Positions 6,588 to 9,828 of a stretch of DNA of 9,828 nucleotides are shown here, piece after piece. The stretch's first letter is position 1, and every line of letters begins with the position of its first letter. This DNA is from Bdellovibrionales bacterium. Its GTDB lineage: Bacteria; Bdellovibrionota; UBA2361; JAGRAS01. The stretch lies in assembly GCA_020434465.1 (NCBI GenBank), contig JAGRAS010000038.1:1-9828 (forward strand), given 5' to 3'. The translations under genes were made by a program, and so were the position numbers. The notes beneath the pieces are model-generated. The model was given only the letters and a program-made list of their open reading frames with translations, was not told the origin of the DNA and searched no databases.

Positions 6588-6839
6588 TTAGTTATTACTC
6601 ATTTCATCTGTTTTTTCTTTAATCGAGTCACCTGCATCCTCAATTGCGTCTTCCAATTCAGATTCATTTGGATTTAATGCCTCACCAATCTCATCAGAAG
6701 CTTCTTCTATTGCCTCTCCAGTTTCTTCAATCGCTTCGTCAATATGATCTCCAGCAGATTTTTTTTGTTCACATCCCAAATTAGTTAAGCAAACAAAACA
6801 AATTAACGTTGAAAAAAATATACTACTTACAGGTTTCAT
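6588..6839 (-). CDS. Small acidic heptad-repeat lipoprotein candidate
   Basis: An 83-residue exported protein of unknown function. Residues 1-22 form a hydrophobic signal ending LTNLGC, so C23 is the probable acylated residue. However, the -3 position is Asn rather than a small hydrophobic residue, so the lipobox is not canonical. The mature part is almost wholly charged and amphipathic, with a seven-residue pattern (AIEETGE, AIEEASD, then EIGEALN) broken by NPNES and resuming as LEDAIEDAGDSIKEKTDE. This looks like a long acidic helix or coiled coil. Many diderms carry short exported proteins of this style, usually annotated hypothetical. A purine-rich AAGGGGG (6850-6844) precedes the ATG by four bases. 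It is the first of a two-gene unit with the OsmB-like gene, so the two are probably made together at the envelope. Confidence 0.72.
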   Translation of the reverse strand: MKPVSSIFFSTLICFVCLTNLGCEQKKSAGDHIDEAIEETGEAIEEASDEIGEALNPNESELEDAIEDAGDSIKEKTDEMSNN

Positions 6840-6886
6840 AATTCCCCCTTAAAATTTAACAGCTGATTGATTACCAATCTGCCTTA

Positions 6887-6892
6887 ATTATA
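6887..6892 (-). promoter_or_regulatory. Candidate -10 (TATAAT) for the lipoprotein pair
   Basis: On the minus strand a perfect TATAAT lies about 48 bases before the ATG of the acidic lipoprotein gene, in the 97-bp gap after the DUF2254 gene. I find no good -35 at 16-18 bp (the 17-bp position reads AAATGA). Either the promoter needs an activator, or the gap is transcribed from the upstream operon. No terminator is visible between the two units. Confidence 0.35.
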
Positions 6893-6936
6893 AGATTAAA
6901 CTTTCTGACTCATTTTGGTATGACAAGCATCATAAG

Positions 6937-8316
6937 TTACTTATTTATAATTAAAACTCTATTTAGCTTTAATTGCTTATTAGCTGCATTATTTTGCGAC
7001 TCTTTACGTAACAAAGTGTCGATTATTTCTTGTGAAAACTGTTTAACTCTTAAAAAGTCTGCATTCACCATCTTAGATATGCTTGCATCATCTTCTATCT
7101 TTTTTACTTGTGACATTATTACTTCTATTTGAAAATTGGATACGCACTGTTCTCCAATTTTTTTATAATTCTCTAAAAGTTTCAATTTAACTATTAATGA
7201 GTTAGCTGAGTAGTTTCTAATTGAAGTAAATGCTTCATCTACAATATTCTCAAATTCATCTTTTTTTAAGACCAATCTTAGATTGGATTTTTTATCAAAT
7301 ATTAAGCCTGGCTCAATAACACGATTAGCAAACTTTGAAACCGAATTAGCAAGATAGTTAATGCATGTTATTGCACTGTATGGGTCATTAATCCCGGGCG
7401 ATAAAGCCCTTAATGAAATTTCTACTAAGTCTTTTATTGGACTTACTAGATCTTGTCTTGGAGATCTTTGTGCTCCAATTATAAAAAAACTGTTTATTTT
7501 CTCTTCTAATTCAGATTGAGACACTGTGGGATTACCTTTGTATAGCACTATTGGTTCGTTCTCAATAATGAATGAGCCTGTTTTTTTTAATAAGTAAAAA
7601 CTAATGTCATTTTCTTCTGCAAATTTCAACATGCCCTCGGTATCAATAGCTTGCAAATAGCCTTTTGAACGAGAATTTATTTGATACTTATAGTCTTGGC
7701 TCGTCACCCTTAGAGTATTATTTACTTTTAGATGAGAATTAGAAATATATGTAGGATACATACTATTAAGAGTTGCATCTAATTCTTCAGCAACAGCTCT
7801 AATAACATTTGGAGCCTGTATCTGCACTGCAGTGTGATGAATAAAATAAATCAACGCAACTATACAAAAAAGAGTCATAAGAATTGCAGAGAAGATAGAA
7901 ATCACAGGGGTTGAGCTTTTTCCACTACTTGCTTCTAAGCTACTTAATACAATTAAGGTATAAAGTTCTGTTGAGACAATAACGGAAAGTGCAATTTGCG
8001 TAGGCAAATCAATCATAAACCTACGTAAAAGCCTGGGCCCGAACTGCTGGGAGGCAAGTGAAAGCATAACTATTGTTATGGAAAAAACTGTACCTATAAC
8101 AGCTATTAAAGAACCTGCTATAGTTGATAAGATTGAACGAGCAGCAGCCGGTTCAGTATTCAGCCAAGTTGGCAATTTTAATTCTGAATTATGAACTATG
8201 ACATCTACCTCAGCTAATACTTTACTGAGAATAATAATCAAAGCACACATTAAAGTTGGCAAAAACCAATAGCTTGCTCTTAAGCGATCAAATAAGTTTA
8301 ATAGATAAGCCTTCAA
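6937..8316 (-). CDS. DUF2254 family inner-membrane protein
   Basis: A 459-residue predicted inner-membrane protein of the DUF2254 family, whose function is not established. Four hydrophobic segments lie at about 16-36, 62-88, 106-127 and 137-160, followed by a large soluble region. Family hallmarks are plain: LRASYWFLP near the N-terminus, the segment RSILSTIAGSLIAVIGTVFS, then SLASQQFGPRLLRRFM (86-101), IYFIHHTAVQIQAPNVI, and ALSPGINDPYSA (304-315). Length is normal and the protein looks intact. The start is TTG, chosen because AAGGAGG (8327-8321) lies just upstream and the protein then begins where family members do. It follows the PRC-barrel gene by 29 bp, so the two are probably co-transcribed with the 63-residue gene. 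That context suggests an envelope or stress role, which is inference. Confidence 0.92.
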   Translation of the reverse strand: MKAYLLNLFDRLRASYWFLPTLMCALIIILSKVLAEVDVIVHNSELKLPTWLNTEPAAARSILSTIAGSLIAVIGTVFSITIVMLSLASQQFGPRLLRRFMIDLPTQIALSVIVSTELYTLIVLSSLEASSGKSSTPVISIFSAILMTLFCIVALIYFIHHTAVQIQAPNVIRAVAEELDATLNSMYPTYISNSHLKVNNTLRVTSQDYKYQINSRSKGYLQAIDTEGMLKFAEENDISFYLLKKTGSFIIENEPIVLYKGNPTVSQSELEEKINSFFIIGAQRSPRQDLVSPIKDLVEISLRALSPGINDPYSAITCINYLANSVSKFANRVIEPGLIFDKKSNLRLVLKKDEFENIVDEAFTSIRNYSANSLIVKLKLLENYKKIGEQCVSNFQIEVIMSQVKKIEDDASISKMVNADFLRVKQFSQEIIDTLLRKESQNNAANKQLKLNRVLIINK

Positions 8317-8320
8317 AATC

Positions 8321-8327
8321 CCTCCTT
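8321..8327 (-). promoter_or_regulatory. Ribosome binding site that decides a TTG start
   Basis: Minus-strand AAGGAGG, four bases before the TTG at 8316, is a strong site and supports the rare start codon for the DUF2254 gene. Confidence 0.75.
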
Positions 8328-8345
8328 AAAAACACAAAACCTAAA

Positions 8346-8690
8346 CTAGCTTGGTTTCACTTTATAATGACCATAAACTTTTTTTATAAATTCAGGTTGG
8401 GGTTCACGAGGCCAGTCATTTTTATCAAAACCAGGCGCGTCTTTTAACTCTTCTTTACTTATATCTAATATTAAACTTTCACGACTCTTATCTATTGAAA
8501 ATCTTTGGATCGGTAACGCAAATAATTTTTTCCCAAAACCCATAAAACCACCAAAACTCATTACAGCATAAATAATACTTGCAGTAGACGGGTCTATCAT
8601 CAATTCAATAACCTGACCTAACTTATCGCCTTCTTTGTTAAACACATGATCAGCTAAGATCGATGAAGCTCCAAGTAATATTTCTGACAT
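8346..8690 (-). CDS. PRC-barrel domain protein
   Basis: A 114-residue soluble protein. Residues about 4-82 form a PRC-barrel, the small beta-barrel found in photosynthetic reaction centre H subunits and in the RNA-processing protein RimM. The clues are LLGASSILADHVFNKEGDKLG, MIDPSTASIIYAVMSFGGFMG, KKLFALP and the trailing APGFDKNDWP (85-94). That combination is the free-standing form common in environmental bacteria and often found near stress or envelope genes. No signal peptide or membrane segment is seen. The ATG is 11 bp after the preceding stop and has only a weak purine stretch (AAAGAA), so translation may be coupled to the 63-residue gene. Family assignment is firm; the function of stand-alone members is not known. 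Confidence 0.9.
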   Translation of the reverse strand: MSEILLGASSILADHVFNKEGDKLGQVIELMIDPSTASIIYAVMSFGGFMGFGKKLFALPIQRFSIDKSRESLILDISKEELKDAPGFDKNDWPREPQPEFIKKVYGHYKVKPS

Positions 8691-8701
8691 CGCACAGTTC
8701 T

Positions 8702-8893
8702 TTAGAAAACTAGATCAATGAGTAAATCATCGTAAGTTGGCTTTTCTCTATTCAAAATATCTGAAACCCAAAAATCAATATCATCATTTGTTGGAATATC
8801 AACATCAACTTCTTCAGGAGATTTTGTTTCCAGATTTTTGTAATAATGATAAAGATACTTTGCATAGCTCGTATTAGTTATTTTTTTCACCAT
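8702..8893 (-). CDS. Small orphan protein, 63 residues
   Basis: I do not recognise this protein. It has a basic, tyrosine-rich start (MVKKITNTSYAKYLYHYYKN) and an acidic middle (about 26-40, with DVDIPTNDDID). It ends in a short hydrophobic tail, LLIDLVF. There is no signal peptide or membrane segment. It is real by context. A strong AGGAGG (8903-8898) sits four bases before the ATG, its stop is 11 bp ahead of the PRC-barrel start, and the same strand continues into DUF2254. It is therefore the first gene of that unit and would be the gene most directly downstream of the Crp/Fnr-type palindrome at 8989-9004. A short regulator or adaptor is possible, but nothing in the sequence says so. Confidence 0.7.
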   Translation of the reverse strand: MVKKITNTSYAKYLYHYYKNLETKSPEEVDVDIPTNDDIDFWVSDILNREKPTYDDLLIDLVF

Positions 8894-8897
8894 TTTT

Positions 8898-8903
8898 CCT
8901 CCT
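8898..8903 (-). promoter_or_regulatory. Strong Shine-Dalgarno for the 63-residue gene
   Basis: Minus-strand AGGAGG with a four-base A spacer to the ATG at 8893. It is the main evidence that this short frame is translated. Confidence 0.75.
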
Positions 8904-8954
8904 AAAATTTCACTACCAAAAAAGATAGATTAAGTATTAACTTTTGCCCAATAA

Positions 8955-8975
8955 AAATAATATGAGCTTACTCAT
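8955..8975 (-). terminator. Weak candidate terminator after the SGNH gene
   Basis: On the minus strand ATGAG-TAAG-CTCAT forms a five-bp hairpin followed by an A/T stretch rich in T. It lies about 50 bases after the SGNH gene stop. The stem is short and AT-rich, so termination would be poor. The T-rich stretch also contains TATTAT (8962-8957) and CATATT (8964-8959), either of which could be the -10 of the downstream unit. Confidence 0.22.
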
Positions 8976-8988
8976 GTAGTGGATTTAC

Positions 8989-9004
8989 TATGATCTAGAT
9001 CATA
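8989..9004. promoter_or_regulatory. 16-bp perfect palindrome, Crp/Fnr-type dyad TATGATCTAGATCATA
   Basis: A perfect 16-base palindrome in the 133-bp gap between the SGNH gene stop and the 63-residue gene. Its core ATGATCTAGATCAT has TGA-N6-TCA and matches the dyad at 360-373 at 13 of 14 bases. It lies about 96 bases before the ATG at 8893, a promoter position for the leftward 63-residue/PRC-barrel/DUF2254 unit. Candidate -10 elements (CATATT, TATTAT) lie so that the dyad would centre near -45, close to a class II site but less exact than at lysR. No U-tract follows, so it is not a terminator. Confidence 0.5.
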
Positions 9005-9026
9005 CTGTTATCATCAGTGAAATAAA

Positions 9027-9828
9027 TTACGAATGATCGTAATAATCTAATGGATTGGTTTGATCATAAAACACCTCTTGGCCATCAAGCACGGTGTCCT
9101 GATCTGTATCAGCCAGAAAAGGATCTGTCTGATAGCGACTAGTTTCAAAGTAGTCAAAAATCCCATCTAGATCATTATCGACTCTAGTTCTAGCCATATT
9201 TCTTTGCGCTTTATTTGTTAAAAATCTTTTTAGCTTATTTGCAGCTCTTCTGTAACCACGAGAAGTTGGATGCAAACCATCACTCCCAATATTTCTCACA
9301 GCCAAACGATCAAATCTTAAGAATACAGGTAATGTGTTAAAATTTCTTCTCTTTAACAAAATATTGTTAACAGACTTAATAAAACTAGCCTGGAAACTTC
9401 TTTTAGTTGGCATCAAAGTCGCCACAAATATTTTTGGTTCAAGGTCGGCTTGCTCCTCAGTTAGTAAATTTTTCAATGTCTTAACTAGTCTTTTAATGTC
9501 TCTAACAACTCTTCCAGGAGATTCATTATCCCAGTAGCTATTCCTCCCTACGTCAATAATCACGATATCTGAATTAATCGTTCTTTTATAGGTTGCTCTT
9601 TTTCTACTAAAATATCTTAAAAATTTTCTTCTAAGCTCACTTGGAGTAACCCCATTTACGCCAGTTTCAGTGAATTTAATGTAATCAATTTTATTTCTTA
9701 TTCTACCTACATAGCCGCCCCTTCTGCGCGAATCTCCAACTCCATTTACAAAACTGTCTCCTGTGAAACTTATCTTTAAAGTCTGGTCGCAATTATAATC
9801 AATAAATTCATTTACTAGTGGACAAGCA
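9027..9828 (-). CDS. SGNH-hydrolase-like protein with C-terminal TSP3 calcium repeats (partial)
   Basis: The C-terminal 266 residues of a larger protein whose start lies beyond the right edge. The frame is open from 9827 down to the stop at 9027. Near the left of the visible part, KISFTGDSFVNGVGD matches SGNH block I, with nucleophile S25 of the visible sequence in GDS. VIIDVGRNSYWD (about 89-100) fits the block III G-x-N strand. SDGLHPTSRGY (about 182-192) gives the D183-x-x-H186 of block V. These are the nucleophile, oxyanion and Asp-His positions of GDSL-type esterases or lipases. Residues about 215-262 hold two TSP3-like calcium motifs, DNDLDGIFDYFE and DTDQDTVLDGQE, joined by TDPFLAD. 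Such repeats are normal in surface or secreted proteins, so an exported esterase, perhaps acting on polysaccharide acetyl groups or lipids, is likely. Any signal peptide is out of view. Substrate unknown. Confidence 0.82.
   Translation of the reverse strand, partial: ACPLVNEFIDYNCDQTLKISFTGDSFVNGVGDSRRRGGYVGRIRNKIDYIKFTETGVNGVTPSELRRKFLRYFSRKRATYKRTINSDIVIIDVGRNSYWDNESPGRVVRDIKRLVKTLKNLLTEEQADLEPKIFVATLMPTKRSFQASFIKSVNNILLKRRNFNTLPVFLRFDRLAVRNIGSDGLHPTSRGYRRAANKLKRFLTNKAQRNMARTRVDNDLDGIFDYFETSRYQTDPFLADTDQDTVLDGQEVFYDQTNPLDYYDHS

Noticed and set aside
6867..6879. TTGATTACCAATC as a third Fnr-type site before the lipoprotein genes
   Set aside because: The right half is shifted by one base and does not give TGA-N6-TCA, so it is not a proper dyad.
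6920..7132. Rightward frame opposite the end of the DUF2254 gene
   Set aside because: Antisense shadow of a clear family member.
8989..9004. The 16-bp palindrome as a transcription terminator of the SGNH gene
   Set aside because: It has no loop or U-tract, and it shares 13 of 14 core bases with the promoter-proximal dyad at 360-373, which fits an operator better.
9027..9563. A 178-residue leftward gene starting at GTG 9563
   Set aside because: The frame is open upstream to the window edge and the upstream part encodes the GDS block of the SGNH domain, so the GTG is an internal valine and the gene is partial at its 5' end.

Overview
The window is AT-rich DNA (roughly one third G+C by eye) from an unidentified Gram-negative bacterium. 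Two small exported proteins that look like lipoproteins, an OsmB-like glycine-zipper protein, a DUF2254 membrane protein and a secreted-type hydrolase with type 3 (TSP3) calcium-binding repeats all point to a diderm envelope. Genes are densely packed and bacterial, with no mobile element, tRNA, rRNA or CRISPR array visible. I do not commit to a phylum.

Region 1 (1-408): the 5' end of a leftward gene, cut by the window edge, encodes a phytochrome-type PAS domain. It diverges from a rightward NhaR-like LysR regulator gene. The 162-bp divergent spacer carries a LysR-type box (TTCGG-N5-CCGAA with T-N11-A) and, 6 bp away, a Crp/Fnr-type dyad (ATGATCCAGATCAT).

Region 2 (409-6309): a rightward, tightly packed five-gene signalling operon. 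In order it holds the LysR regulator, a membrane PAS-PAS histidine kinase, an Rcp1-like stand-alone receiver, a soluble REC-PAS-histidine kinase, and a receiver fused to a Crp/Fnr-type DNA-binding protein. Gaps are 20 bp, an 8-bp overlap, 2 bp and 13 bp. The operon ends at a perfect 15-bp-stem terminator that serves both strands. The arrangement suggests a phosphorelay from two kinases through receivers to a phospho-regulated Crp-like transcription factor. Several of the Crp-like protein's cyclic-nucleotide contacts appear to be lost.

Region 3 (6330-8893): leftward genes that look like an envelope/stress set. In transcription order they are a 63-residue orphan protein, a PRC-barrel protein, a DUF2254 membrane protein, then, after a 97-bp gap, an acidic heptad-repeat lipoprotein candidate and an OsmB-like glycine-zipper lipoprotein. 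Upstream of the first gene lies a 16-bp perfect palindrome. Its core, ATGATCTAGATCAT, differs at one base from the Crp/Fnr-type dyad in front of lysR.

Region 4 (9027-9828): the C-terminal part of a leftward SGNH-hydrolase-like protein with GDS and DxxH motifs and two TSP3-type calcium repeats. It runs off the right edge.

The main hypothesis is that the REC-Crp protein is the factor that binds both ATGATCNAGATCAT dyads. This would link the two-component operon to its own promoter region and to the envelope gene set.
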